Shown: positions 44,066 to 57,221 of the stretch, piece by piece
Position numbering within the stretch: the stretch's first letter is position 1
Layout: the number at the start of each line of letters is the position of its first letter
NCBI GenBank assembly: GCA_022661535.1
Contig: JAKULF010000008.1
Coordinates: 124,001 to 188,000, forward strand
Length of the DNA: 64,000 nucleotides
Direction: 5' to 3'
Source: Eutypa lata
Lineage: Eukaryota > Ascomycota > Sordariomycetes > Xylariales > Diatrypaceae
The notes under the pieces: model-generated
The model's input: the letters and a program-made list of their open reading frames with translations, nothing else
Databases searched by the model: none
What the model was told of the DNA's origin: nothing
Position numbers and translations under genes: made by a program

Positions 44066-45264
44066 TGTGTGTGTGTGTGTGCGTGCGCGCGTATGTGTCA
44101 AATTTCAGTGTCTGGACTAGCCCAGCCGCTAAGTTTGTGGATGGATGTGAATGTGGAGGGGCGAAGCTGGTGCGGGGCGAAGCTGGTGCGGAGATTGAGG
44201 CTTGCGTATGCAGATGTTTGAGTAAAAAAATAACCGAAGCGAGCAAAACAGCAACGGTTCTTATTGCTAGAGAAGATGATCTAATATAGTGTAACGAAGG
44301 AGCACATTTAGAGCTACGACCATTAGGAACTTGTAGGGCTTGGATAGGGGGGGCGGAAATATGGCTTCAGGGGCTAACTGCAGGGGGGTATCTTGCTATG
44401 ACTGCATATTCGCCCGACTATACGTCGTTGAAGCGGCCATGGAAATTTGCCAAGCGCAGCTTCGGCGTCTAAACGGGTCGTAGCTCACAACGATACTACC
44501 ATCACTGTAGCATTGCTGTTATGCAACCTGAAGGGAGCTGAGGATTTGGTTCTTAGCTCAGACGTTTAAATCTCTAGCTAGTGTTTGGGGGTAAGGGGTG
44601 TACGTAAGTAGAGAGTCAACCCTTTGGGGTCGATTGAGCGGTAGGGAGGACCATTGGCTCTTGAGATTGGGCGACGGCCTCACTTCCTATATCGTATCTC
44701 TGAAGTACCTACATAGCTTTCTAAAGTAGCTAGTCTAGTGTACGTCGTGCGATCAAAAATGTAAACTAAAAAAAACTCCTCATTTACCCGGCCCTCCCTC
44801 GCCCTAAGATCGAAATTATCTGGAAGATACAAGGATGCTATACCAGGATCTTTTCGTAATTTCCCCACTCCCCGGATGTATCCACAGTTAGGTAGTTATA
44901 CTATACCTACGATGCCAGTTACACGTACCCTTGGTATACACAGATTTTGATAATCGAATCAGCCGAATGATAAACTAGTTAGTGTTTTTTACTTATTGGT
45001 TTTGGTATTTGGTCAATAGTTATAGTAGAACCATAAAGTGGGGAGCTCAGATTAGCAGAAACAATAGGTACAAGTAGGTAGTGTAGGCCGGGGCAGCCGG
45101 GGGTACACGTGAAGAGCAGCTAATGGTTCGTACTACAAACGTTGTTCCCTGCTCCTGCGGATGTGGTATCTTGTTTCATAAAGAGTTTAAAGTCTGGATA
45201 TCCTAGTACATTCAATATTCCTTCCAAGTGCATAGTTATATACCGGTAATAATAAGCTGGCAAG
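44066..45264. other. Divergent promoter region with GT microsatellite
   Basis: About 1.2 kb between the divergent SnoaL-like and FSH1 genes, so it probably holds both promoters. A GT/GC dinucleotide repeat lies at 44067-44091, immediately upstream of the SnoaL-like start. I see no coding frame with a motif. Confidence 0.5.
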
Positions 45265-46315
45265 ATGCGGTTTCTTTGCCTTCATGGAAGAGGAACATGT
45301 GCTAAGGTACGTACGTAAACATGCTCCCATTAGCTATAGGAAGACTGGGCCGGTACAGGCTGCTGATGAAATTTCATGTTCATTATCTAAAATACTCACC
45401 TGGTTATCGACTAACAATCGTCAGATATTTGAGCTGCAGACGGCTAGGCTCCGAGAACAGCTGCAGGGCCACCAATTTGTCTTCTTCGACGGCCCCCTGC
45501 TAACAGAACCAGGCCCTGGTGAGTCATCCTGAGAGGTTCCATGGATCGGTACCTACGAGGTATCGTACCACAATACACACAGGGGATATGTAGTTAGTAC
45601 TTCACACATATCTAGCTAGACCCCTTGGCCCTAATCTTTTTTTTCTTCCAAATGTATAGGGGCAGACGCAATCACGGACGACTACTTCGCCTTCATCCCA
45701 GAAGGTGCTAGTAGTGACACCGACCAGTGCCAGGAGCTGGTGCTTGGCCTGGTAGATTTCGTCAGAGATAACGGGCCTTTTGACGGGGTCATGGGGTTTT
45801 CCGAGGGAGGCATAACAGCGGCGATGCTCCTAGCTGAGGATGCCAAACATCCCTTCGCGCATTTCCAGTGCGGCATCTTCTTCAGCGCCGGTCCGCCGCT
45901 CGATCCCGATGTGATCCGGACCGGCGTTCTTCGATGCCTCGATCCCGCTACGGATGGCCCGGTCATCGCGGTGCCCACTGCGCATTTCTACGGCTCAAAT
46001 GAGGACTTCCCAAGTCTGCGTGTCTTGTCACCTCTTCATCCCCTGTACACCAAGACGTGGCCGAAGTTAGATGAGCGGCTTTGCGACCGCCTCGTTGATC
46101 TCTGTGCCCCCGGCTCGCGCGAGGTGTTTGAGCATGATCTAGGTCATGCAGTTCCTGGGGAAAAGTCGGACAAGGCCATATCTGGGGCTCTTCGAGCCAT
46201 TCAGCGCACTATTGACAGGGCCGAAGGTAATATGGAGAGAATGATACAGCTCACTCTTATGGGCTCATCAGAACCCAGGAAAGGTACAAAGGAAGCCATC
46301 ACAGCGGCCTTTTAG
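45265..46315 (+). CDS. FSH1-family serine hydrolase (LovG-like product-release esterase)
   Basis: Three exons, 45265-45306, 45425-45518 and 45660-46315, give 263 aa; the 42-nt first exon carries the start MRFLCLHGRGT, the usual family opening. The alpha/beta hydrolase nucleophile elbow is GFSEGG (Ser ~93). The acid residue probably lies in FYGSNEDFPS and the catalytic His in DLGHAVPG (~208). Other family marks are VFFDGPLLTEPGPG and DDYFAFIPEG. In lovastatin synthesis the FSH1-family enzyme LovG hydrolyses the finished chain from the PKS LovB. The gene is on the same strand as, and directly upstream of, a highly reducing PKS that lacks a thioesterase, so release of that product is the most likely job; this is an inference from family and position. 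Confidence 0.92.
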
Positions 46316-48136
46316 TTATATGTATGTATAAACCTGTGGCTCATCAAGATCCTTACTGCCCTTTTCACCAGTATACTTCGTACACGATGGTTAAATTCAT
46401 GTTACTGAAATCCTACCGTCTAATTAATGTGCAAGGGCATTTAAAGCAGTGGAACTTGGCAGCTCTATGTAGTGTTTCGTATTAATATCCGAACAGTTCC
46501 CAAAGCCCCCCCCCCCCAAATTGCTTAAATGCGAATAATCGGATATAGGCACACTCAATCTAATCGAAGTTATCATGTTTAAATCTGTGAATACCTTCAT
46601 GTCTTGCAGCAAGCTTCTAGTTAGGCCCGATAGTTATTGTGCATTCCGTGGCTTTGGGAGTAAGTGATGTGTTGCCGTAATAGGAAAAGAATCTTTACCT
46701 ATTAGGGGCTGCGGTTACATTTTATAAATTACCCCTGTACCTGGCATGTATGAGATATATAGGAAGTGGAACCCCTATCTGGAGCGATGTTCCGTAGCCC
46801 GCTGCGGCCGTCATCCTACCGAGCTACCGAATAATACCCCGCCCCACCTCATGGATGGATGCCCTACCTAAAGTGAACCCGAGTTACCCAACTTTCTTTG
46901 CAACTCGACCTAAAACTTAGGCATTGTGGGGTGAGGTAGGGACTACCCGGCTTCCTCTCCTGGAGGATGATCATTCTGTATGTACCTATATAGGTATGTG
47001 AAAACCTGAGTAGGGGATGGATGCACGATGTGTACCCACGAGCGTCGACAGGCAAATTTGACCGGCCGCTGAAACCGCAACCGATAGGCATGTAAATAAA
47101 TGTATGTAGTAGCAGCGATCGTGACTGACGTGGCGGATAAACCCCAAGAAACCCCATCCGGCGCAATGTCGTAGTAATCACCTTGTATGCTTTCGGATAT
47201 TCGGCCGAAAACGGAAGATCACCAATGGTAAAATTTCATAATCCCGCCGCGGCGCGACGATTTGCCCCTAAAGGCCTTCCAACGGTGGTATAGCGGCAGG
47301 TAAGAGGATATGTACGGTTCTTTATCCTGGTCCCCAAGCCGATGAAACTGGGGGCTGGAACGGTCTCATTAGACTATACCGAGAATGGGGAGGGCTTTTA
47401 GTTCAAGAGATTGCCACCTCATGGTCAATGGCACCCCTATCGAGCCTATATGTATGTGGTCTAGCGGATACCCGTGTATGTACGTAGTAAGAGAGAGGAT
47501 CAATCGTCACAGTTGCTACCAAAGACAACTCTAGTTAGGGCAACTTCAAGGATACAACATAATTCTTGGTTTATAGTTAGTGCCGTCCAATAGCTGCGGA
47601 CTGTGAAAACATCCCATATCGGGTCTTCTAGTATCATCCGGTATCATCATATATAGCTCAAGTAACTTCTCTAGTGGGAAGCAGTTTATTATACCAGCTC
47701 ATGCGTAGTGGTACGGAAGAATACTATAAAGTGTGGGAACTCGAAGTATCTAGGCTCGCTAAGTTAAAGATCATACTAACTATAAATCGAGGATTCCGTT
47801 GTACCTTGGAAGGGGAACTTAGCTAACTAGAGGATTCATTTCCCAATGTCGTCCGTTCCAGCAGGAGCGCTATCATAGTTCGTGTTTCAGTGTTTCACCG
47901 ACTTCACGGACGGGGCTGACAAAAGCATCTCAGTCTTCTGGGCACAGATGTGACAATGTAGGATGCCCGTATCGCTGTAGGGAGACCGATGTGCGGTATG
48001 GATGGACCCTTGCACAGCTACCCTTAAAAAGATACGTAGAACCCACCATAACCAGAGCGCTGGAACCGTGATTACCACCGGGAACCAGAGACTCGGGACG
48101 TACTGATACCAGATAACACACACACACACACATACT
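46316..48136. other. Intergenic, PKS promoter region
   Basis: About 1.8 kb between FSH1 and PKS genes on the same strand. No coding frame with a motif is seen. A C run lies near 46507-46516, and a CA microsatellite (about 48117-48132) ends 4 bp before the PKS start codon. Confidence 0.5.
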
Positions 48137-51100
48137 ATGAATTCCAGTATACCCTCCAATTCCAATGGCCAGCCAGCGATGCTGCCGGGCGATGACGTCG
48201 CCGTGGTGGGATTCTCGTACAGGTTACCACAAGACGTAAACGATGACGCCGCCTTCTGGGACGTCCTCCAAAGTCGGCGGAATCTCATGACCAGCTGGCC
48301 CGAGTCGCGCCTTAACCTCGAGTCTTTCACAAATAAGAAACAACAGAAGGTACTTACGTTGTATTTTCATTTCCCTTTAAACTTATCCTTCACAAAAACA
48401 CGTCATCGATAACTCACACAACCTTTTGTTTCGTAGATAAATGGTCCTGGAGGTCACTTCGTCACGGACGATGTCGCCGCCTTCGACGCCCCTTTCTTCT
48501 CCGTCACGGCTAAGGAGGCGGCGTCGATGGACCCATTGCAGAGATGGAGTCTTGAAGCAGCGTACCGCGCTTTCGAGAAAGGTTAGATCAGCCAGCCAGC
48601 CAGCCAGCCAGTTAACCAACTATCCTTTCGAATAGATCTGACTCGCTGACTAACCATTAAACCGCTGTAGCTGGAATTGCGACCGCGAGTCTCAGGGGCT
48701 CTCGCACCGCGGTGTTCTCCGCCTCCATGATCGAGGACTTCGCCCGCATGTTGGCCATAGACCCCGAGAACGTAGAGCGCACGGCGGCCACTGGCAACGT
48801 CGTCTCCTGCGTTATACCGAACCGCGTCAGCTGGTATTTTGACCTACGCGGGCCGAGTGTTCACGTCAACACGGCCTGCTCCAGCAGCTTGACGGCTGTC
48901 GATATGGCCTGCAAAGTGTTGAAATGCGGTGATGCGTCTTGTGTGAGTGGAACCCATGTCTCCCCTTTCTTGATAGGTTGGTCTCGGGGAGCCCCTCCTC
49001 CCTGAATGACGACTAGATACTAACTGCGAATCCTTTTCACCCCCTTGTACATAGGCCCTTGTTTTGGGGTCCAACTTACTTTTAGATCCAGCCGTATCGC
49101 AGATGCTGTCGACGGCCAACTTTTTATCTCCCAACAGCCTGTGTCATAGTTTTGATGACAGGGCAGACGGATATGCAAGAGGAGAGGGCGTCGTGGCAAT
49201 TGTTCTCAAACCAGTGTCAGCTGCGGTGCGAGATGGGGACATGATTCGCGCCGTGATCCGGTCCACGGCCTCGAATCAGGATGGACAAACGCCAATATTG
49301 GCCCAGCCTAGCCCTCAAGCCCAAGAGGATCTTATACGGCATGTCTATAGCCAAGCCAATCTGCCTCTAGACCAGACACGCTACTTTGAGGCACACGGTA
49401 TGTTCATCGCTCCTGTTCAGACCATCTGCGCACACACTTCTGACTCGAATACTAGGAACTGGAACACCTGTGGGTGATCCTATCGAGACTAAAGCGATAG
49501 GACGGGTGTTTAGGAAATACAGATCAGCTGACGAGCCACTCTATATGTATGTGTTAAAATGGGGGTTCGCCTTGTCATATGAATTCGTCATGATAACACG
49601 GTAGATAGCGGTTCCGTCAAAGCCAATATTGGACATCTCGAAGGCGCCAGTGCGCTCGCTAGTATTGTCAAGTGCATCAGTAAGTCTCCCACTTACCTTT
49701 TCGGCTCATTCCGATACTCTCTTTTCTTGAGGTTTACTTACGCCAATACAATTTTACGTAGTGATCCTTGAAAAGGGCATTATCACACCGAACGCTCTCT
49801 TTGAGAATATCAACCCCGCGATCGATGCTGACTTCTACAACATCGCAGTACGTATCCCTGGAGCGATTACTGCCTCTTGCAAGGGATGAATCTCACTAAC
49901 CGGTAGTTCGAATGATCTAGGTTCCTACCCAGTGTGTTGAATGGCCAGGCATGGGATTACGCCGGGTGTCGGTAAACTCGTTCGGGTTTGGTGGTTCCAA
50001 CACGCACGTCGTCCTCGACGATGCGCTTCACTATCTTCATGATCGAGGCTTGTCTGGAAATCACTGCACTTCTCGCCTTCCACGACCCACCACCAATGGA
50101 ACAAATCGGACAACTCACGCTAATGGGGCAACTAACGGCGTAAATGGTTACACCAACGGAGTGGACAAAGCCATAGCAAATGGATCTACACCGGCTCTTC
50201 CTCTGGATACCGGAACGAAGCCACCAACACTACTTGTATGGACGGCGGCCGACGAGAAGGCAGTGGCTCGCATGATAGCAGCATATGAGACTTACTACAA
50301 AGACCGCGTGTTAGGCCACCCAGACAAGCTCGAGAGCCTAGCATTCACCTTAGCTGCTCGGCGCAGCTGCATGCTCTGGAGGACTTTTGCCGTCGTGGCT
50401 GGGGACGACGGACCGCTACCAAAAGAGGGCGAGAAGGCGTTGTTTCCGGCCAAGCCGACACGAAGCTCCGCCTTTGGTGATCTAGGATTAGCATTCGTCT
50501 TCACCGGCCAGGGAGCGCAGTACGTCGATATGGGCTGGGACCTCGTGCAGTTCCCCGTGTTTGCGGAAACGCTGAGGCGGATCGACGATATTTACCGCGG
50601 ATTCGGGTGTGGATGGTCGGTTTTCGATGAGCTTCGCAATAAGGATAATATCGACAAGCCGGAGTACAGCCAGCCCTTGTCTACGGCCGTGCAGATCGCC
50701 TTGCTGGAGCTGCTCAAGACCTTCGGCGTTGTTCCGAAGGCCGTGGTGGGTCACTCGTCTGGTGAAATTGCTGCTGCGTAAGTCGAGTACTGACCCTTTA
50801 ACTAAGCTGGTCAGCTCAGCTCGTCCTTGTCTTATATCGTATATTAACTGAACATATTTATCTCTTGTAGCTACACGGCTGGTGCTCTGGATCTCTCGTC
50901 CGCCTGCAAAGTCTCATATTACCGAGGCCAACTGGCGGGAAAGCTTAGAGCCGCGAACACTTCTTCTCCCGGAGCCATGCTGTCAGTGAACCTAGCCGAG
51001 AATCAGGTACCGGCCTATCTGGAAGCCGTACCTGGTGACACCACCTCCGTTGGCGTCGCCTGCATCAACAGTCCCGGAAACTGTACGCTATCGGGCCCCG

Positions 51101-54100
51101 AAGCTGCCATTGATGCATTGAAAGCACAGGCCGACAAAGAGGGCATGTTCGCGGTAAAGGTCAAAACTGGGGTCGCATACCACTCTGTGTCAATGCTAGA
51201 AATCGCCGACGAGTACCGGTCACTAATGGGAACACTCGAAGGTGCTGCTCGTAAAGCGGACGCCAAGGCCCCGGCCGCCATTTGCCCCATGGTATCGTCG
51301 GTCACCGGAAAGCCGATTCGGCTCCCTGAGCTGGCCAAGGCTCAGTACTGGGTCGACAACATGGTTTCCACCGTGCGCTTCGCCGACGCGGTTCAAGTAC
51401 TGACGCAGAAGTCGTCGACTATCAAGATCGGTCTGGGCAATATCACGGATCTCGTCGAGGTCGGACCACACCCGGCGCTGAAGCGGCCGGTACAGGACAC
51501 GGTGGGCCAGGAGGGCAATAAGAAGAAGGTCCGGTATGCGAACACTCTGCACCGGTCCCAGCCGGCTGCGCAGGCCGTGCTCGAGCTCGTGGGGCGACTT
51601 TTCTGCCACGGATATGACGTTTCCGTTGCGGGAGCCAACCAACACTCTACTAAAAAGGATAACGCATCTGCTTTCCTCGTCGACTGCCCCGAATACCCTT
51701 TCGACCATTCTAACAGATACTGGACCGAGTCGCGCATCAGTCGCGATTACAGGTTACGGGGAACTGTGCACGGCGAGTCGTTAGGTCAGCGTGTATCGGA
51801 CTGGAACCCCCTCGAACCTCGGTGGAGAAATTTCTTGAGCGTCGAGTCTACGCCGTGGATTGGTGACCATGTGGTAAGTACCTTGCCATTCGAGATATAT
51901 TAACTTAAATCATGTGTTGCACGCGGACGATCGCTAACTCTCGGCCCTCTCTCACAGATCAGTGACACAGTACTATTCCCTGCCGCCGGCATGCTCGTCA
52001 TGGCTATAGAGGCAGTGCAGCAGATGGTTCCGTCCGAGATGAGCGTAGCCGGGTATCTAGTCAAGAAAGCGGAGTTTTTGAACCCCATTGTCGTGCAGCA
52101 GGCCTGGGAAGACCGGACTGAGACGCAAGTGCGACTTCAGCCCGGAAAGAGCGGGTTCGACGTGACCATCTTTTCGTACTCGCGCGACCGGTGGACCGAG
52201 TGCTGCCGTGCTAGGATACAAGTCGAGTACGGGGGACCTGGAAAAGAAGAAGCAGCAGCAGCAACGGCGCGATTGGCAGATCACCAAGACATTTCTCACA
52301 GGTACGACGTGGCGATGACGTCTTGCAGGCGGCCCCTCGACTCCAATGCCTGGTACCGTGAAGAGGCTGAACTCGGTCTGCGGTACGGCGAGTCGTTCCA
52401 GCTGCTGCAAGACATCGCCTGGGATGGCGCCACCACGGCCGTGACGCGCGTTGACATGTCGAAAGCGCGGTACCAGCTCAACAGTCTGGTGCATCCGGCT
52501 GTATTAGACACTCTTTTCCACGCCCTGCGAGTTAGCGCAGGCCAACAGCCAGTCACCAACGTCCCTGTGCGCCTTCACGACGCCTGGTTCGCATCCTCGG
52601 GGTGGCAACATCCCCACACAGCGTCGATCCGGTGGCTGGCGGTCTCCAATTCCGTGTCAATACCCGGCCACTACGGCGAGCAAGGCAGCGTTTTCGCGTT
52701 GGGTGACGACGGCAAAGTGCTCTGCGTCATACAGAAAGCGGTGACTGCAACTATCTCAGTCGAGACCAAGAAGCAAGAGAAGAAGTTGCTATATAATATC
52801 GAGTGGAAGCCGCAGATCAGCATGCTCAACCCCCAGCAGCTGGCAGACATGTGTGATGCCGATGTGTTTAGCCGCGATCAAACAGCCGTTGTCCAGAAGT
52901 TTACAGAGATCTACCGCATATTGGAACTCGTCGTGGCCCGTGTTCTAAAAGGCGTCGACCCTGCCAAGGTACCCAGGGTACTCGTCCGTCATGTCGAATG
53001 GATGCAGTGCGTGACGGACAAGCTGCCGCGGTCTCAAGTGCAGGAAGCCGAGACCATTAGTGATGCCGAGCTCGAGACCAAATTGAAAAGAGTCGAGTCC
53101 TTAGTCCCGTCATGGGAGCTTTATACGTTATGTGCGCGGAAGCTGCTCGCCATCCTAGCTGGAGAGCTCGATCCGTTACAAGTCGTATTCGGAAGCGGCC
53201 TAGCCGACGTCTTTTACGAGGATCTCTTCGTCAGCCTGTGTGCCGACGGCCGGTTCGGCACGTTCTTGGACTTGGCCTCGCACGAAAACCCAGCGCTACG
53301 GATCCTCGAGGTCGGCGCCGGTACGGGAGGTATGACGGGTCATTTCATCTCGATCATGGAAGCGCGCGAGAAGCGCACAGGGGCACCCGCGTTTGCCGAA
53401 TACACGTATAGCGACATCTCGCCGATGTTTTTCGAGCGCGCCCACGCCAGATGGCCGCACCTAGAGGCGCAGGGGCGGATGTTGTTCAAGACCCTGGATC
53501 TCGACCGGCCGGTCGCAGATCAGGGCTTCGAACCCGAGTCATACGACATGGTTGTCGCAGCGAGCGTACTGCACGCTGCGGCTGATCTTGAAGCTAATAT
53601 CCGCCATGTGCGACGGGCGCTAAAGCCAGGCGGCCGGTTAGTGCTACTAGAGGCTATAAATCCCAACACTGTCGCGACTAACTTCATGGCCGGTCTGCTG
53701 CCCGGGTGGTGGATAGCCAACGAGACCTGGCGGCCTCATTCGCCCGCCATCTCCGAGTCGATGTGGGATACATATTTGAAGAAGAATGGCTTTTCTGGAA
53801 ATGACCTAATTATTCGAGATTACCACCAAGAGGAGATCCGCATGATGAGCATCATAATCACGACCGCTGTAGGAGAGAACGAATTGACTCCTCGATCACC
53901 CGTGAAGGGGCCTGGTCGTGTGTTGTTGGTCGTCGACGAGGACCAGTCCGAAATCGCCAGCGCGATCCAATCCCGCATATCCGCCATCAACAGCCCCATT
54001 GTTTCATCTTGCAACTTCACCACCGACAGCCTTTCCGAAGCAGTCGTCGGGATGACTGTCAATGACATCGTTATCTCTCTTGTCGAGGTAGATAACAAGC

Positions 54101-56786
54101 CATTGCTGAGCAACCTTTCCGCAGAGAAGCTGCAATGCCTCCAACAGCTAATGAAGAAAGCATCGAATATCCTGTGGGCTAGCTCCGCAGACCGCAGCGA
54201 CCCTCAGTATCCCGACCACGCCGTCATGCAAGGATTCTTCCGCTCGCTCCGGGCCGAACAGCCCGCCAGCCACCTCGTTTCGGTCTTTATCGAAGAGAAG
54301 GCGGATATCCCAAGATATTCGGACTTGATTGTCGATGTCTTCAAGGCATCATTTATCAGCACTGAGTCGCCGTCATCCCAGGAAGTCGACTACATTGTCC
54401 GGGACGGGGTCATGACTACGGGGCGGGCTGTGGAGAACGTTTCAGGCAATGCTACTTTGCGATCTCTTCTTTCCCAGCAGTTGCAGCAGAGGCCCTGGAG
54501 CGAAGGCCCGGCTGTGCAGCTATCTGCCGGTACACGTAGTTCCCTCGACTCGCTACAATTCATTCGTGATGAAACCCACAAGACCGATCTAGGAACTAGT
54601 GAAATCGAAATCGAGGCCTCCGCATGGGGTCTTAGCAACATAGATGTCCAGGTCGCTCTAGGCAATGTTGACGGGGTTCAGAATAAATTCGGGAGTGACT
54701 GCGTAGGTGTGATCACGCGATTTAGCCGTGACTGCAAATCGTCCAATATTCAACCGGGCGACCGTGTATACATGATCGGACGAGGATGTATGCGAAAATT
54801 CCCTCGCGCGCCTGAGACATCAGTTGTAAAACTCCCCGCCTCAATACCGTTAGAAATTGCATTATCGACACTTGTTCCTGCAATGACCGCTCTCCACGCT
54901 CTTATCAACATAGCCCGGCTAGAAGACGGTGACACAGTTCTAGTCCACTCGGCGGCCAGCAGTACAGGCCAGGTGGCAGCGCGAATTGCCCAGATGTACG
55001 GAGCTGAGGTATTCACGACCGCCTCAGCCGAGAACAAACAGTTCGTCGTCGACGAGCTAGGCATTTCTCAAGACCGTGTGTTCGACAACCAGACAACTTC
55101 CTTTGCCCGCGACATTCTACGGGCTACAGGTGGACAGGGGGTTGATATCGTCTTCAATTTGCTCCCCGGTGAGGACGCACTTCAGGCGTCTTGCAGCTGC
55201 CTAGCTCGTAACGGACGGTTTGTCGAGGTCGGCCGCAACAACATCGAAGCTGATGGCACGGCGGCACTGCCTATGACCGTGTTTGCCAAGAATATCACCT
55301 TCGCGGCAGTCGATGTCATGCAATTGAGTCCGAAGGTGACTTCACGTTTACTAGCGAAGGCAGTACAGTTGTTGGAGGAGGGCAAGGTCCAGTCCCCTCA
55401 ACCAATGCGGGTGTTCAAAGTATCCGAAATCGGCCAGGCATTTAAGGAACTTCGGAGCTCAGAAACCGTCGGGCGAGCAGTCATTGTTCCCAATCCCGAC
55501 GACGTTGTTCCAGTATGTATATCCTTTATTTCCTTCATCCGCCCGTTGATGCTAGTCACTGTAGGCTTGCTAACGTTATTTCCTCGCTACAGCAACTTCT
55601 TCAAGAGCAACGCTCATGGCAGTTCAACAAAGACGCTTCGTACCTGATCTCCGGTGGGTCTGGCGGCTTGGGACGAGCCATTCTCAAGTGGATGGCCGAG
55701 CGAGGAGCCAAGCACCTGATCGTGCCCTCTCGATCGGGCGCCACATCCAAGGCCGCCGTGAGTCTCGTCGCCGAACTAAGTGCTCTTGGCGTCAAAGTCT
55801 TCGCGCCGAAGTGCGACGTGTCATCTGAGCAAGATCTAGCCAATGTGTTATCAGAATGCGCGCGTAGGGGCATGCCTCCCATCAAGGGGTGCATCAACGC
55901 GGCCATGGTGCTACAGGATGCCATTTTCCAAGACAGCATGACCTTCGCGCAGTGGGAGCTAACGATGCGCTCCAAGGTGCAGACATCGCGGAACCTGCAC
56001 CGCCTGCTGCCGGAGGACCTCGACTTCTTCATCATGCTGTCGTCCCTGGCGGGCGTGATCGGCCAGATGGCCAGCGCCAACTACGCCGGGGGGTGCGCGT
56101 ACCAGGACGCGCTGGTCCGCCACCGCCTGTCGCGGGGGCAGCGGGCCTTCTCGCTCGACATCGGCTGGATGCGCAACGTCGGCATCATCGCGGAGAACAG
56201 CGCGTACCAGCGCCAGCGCGTCTCGTGGAACGACATGCAGCCCATCGACGACGTCGACCTGCTCGCTCTGCTAACCATGTGTTGCGACCCGAGCGTTCCG
56301 GCTCCGGTCCCGGCCGAAAGCCAGGGACAGATCTTATTTGGGCTGCGCACGCCAGCCGACCTTCTAGCTCAGGGTAAGGAACCGCCTGCGCTGTTGCTGG
56401 ACAAGCCTCTCCTCGCCGCATTCTCGTTCTTACCTGACGCGGGAGCGAACGCATCGCGCGCTGTGGGCGGTGGCGATGAGCTAGCAGCGGCTGCATCCTC
56501 TTTCAGGCGATCATCTGACTCCTCGGAACGCATCCAGATTGTGCTCCGTGCTTTGGCGGCTAAGCTTGCCCGCGCTATGGGCACCATCACAGCCGATGAT
56601 GTGGAGCCGGGACGGCCGCTGTCGGCCTACGGCGTGGACTCCCTCATGGCTGTCGAGCTGCGCAATTGGTTCGGCCGCGAGTTCGGCGCTAGCGTTGCCG
56701 TCTTCGATATCATGGGTGGTGCGCCCATCTCCGCCATTGCCGACTTGGTGGTGGAAAGAAGCACGTTGGGGAAAGCTTCACCGTAG
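48137..56786 (+). CDS. Highly reducing polyketide synthase (KS-AT-DH-CMeT-ER-KR-ACP)
   Basis: Eleven exons (48137-48349, 48437-48581, 48671-48942, 49055-49397, 49456-49546, 49609-49679, 49762-49847, 49921-50777, 50871-51873, 51958-55512, 55593-56786) join in frame to 2609 aa. KS: NTACSSS (Cys ~189), EAHGTGT (His ~324), KANIGHLEG. An Asn/Gly/Thr-rich linker follows. AT: GHSSGE (Ser ~686). DH: WIGDHV...FPAAG (His ~1026) and [12 protein letters not shown]. CMe[11 protein letters not shown] (~1476-1485). [10 protein letters not shown] (~2024-2031), which replaces the usual glycine pair. KR: GGSGGLG (~2233), LSS and Tyr ~2376, but Cys stands at Tyr+4 where Asn is expected. ACP: GVDSLMA (Ser ~2562). 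There is no thioesterase or condensation domain, so release needs a separate enzyme, presumably the FSH1 hydrolase upstream. The set predicts a C-methylated, partly reduced linear or cyclised polyketide. CAGC repeats lie in intron 2. Confidence 0.95.
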
Positions 56787-57221
56787 AGTTGTTAGATTAT
56801 TAGATAAATTTGGCAAGGAAAAAGACATGGACATTTTACATGATAGTAATAAAATATAAATGAGTCGAGGATTTGGAATTGGCAGTTTTGCAAACCCCTC
56901 ATTATGCGTGCCTGTCCAGTTTCAGCTAACCACCAACCAACAACCAACGTTGCAACGTGCATGTTTATGATGACGGTTAGATCCGAGATTGGGTTTTATG
57001 CGCCCGTGCGCGTGGGGTATCTGACAGTGTTGACAGGGTATTTGACTGTATCTAACGCCTTTAGGAAATGCACAATCATGACGATACACTCACTGCTTAA
57101 CTACTACCTACCTAGGTACAGCCAGCGCTATAGTTGTGTTTGCGAAATACTTATTCTAGCTGGGTTTCACGTCTTATAGTTGCCTTGATCCATCACGCAA
57201 ATTCTTTACATTATCGATTAA
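56787..57221. other. Convergent spacer, no gene seen
   Basis: This is 435 bp between the tail-to-tail PKS and regulator genes. I see no coding frame or repeat. Confidence 0.55.

Noticed and set aside
43599..44246. Overlapping long frames on both strands across the SnoaL-like gene
   Set aside because: They are GC-rich shadow frames; only the 43592-44065 frame has a coherent protein fold pattern.
48117..48132. Regulatory role for the CA repeat before the PKS start
   Set aside because: Similar dinucleotide runs occur before the SnoaL-like gene and elsewhere; there is no evidence beyond position.
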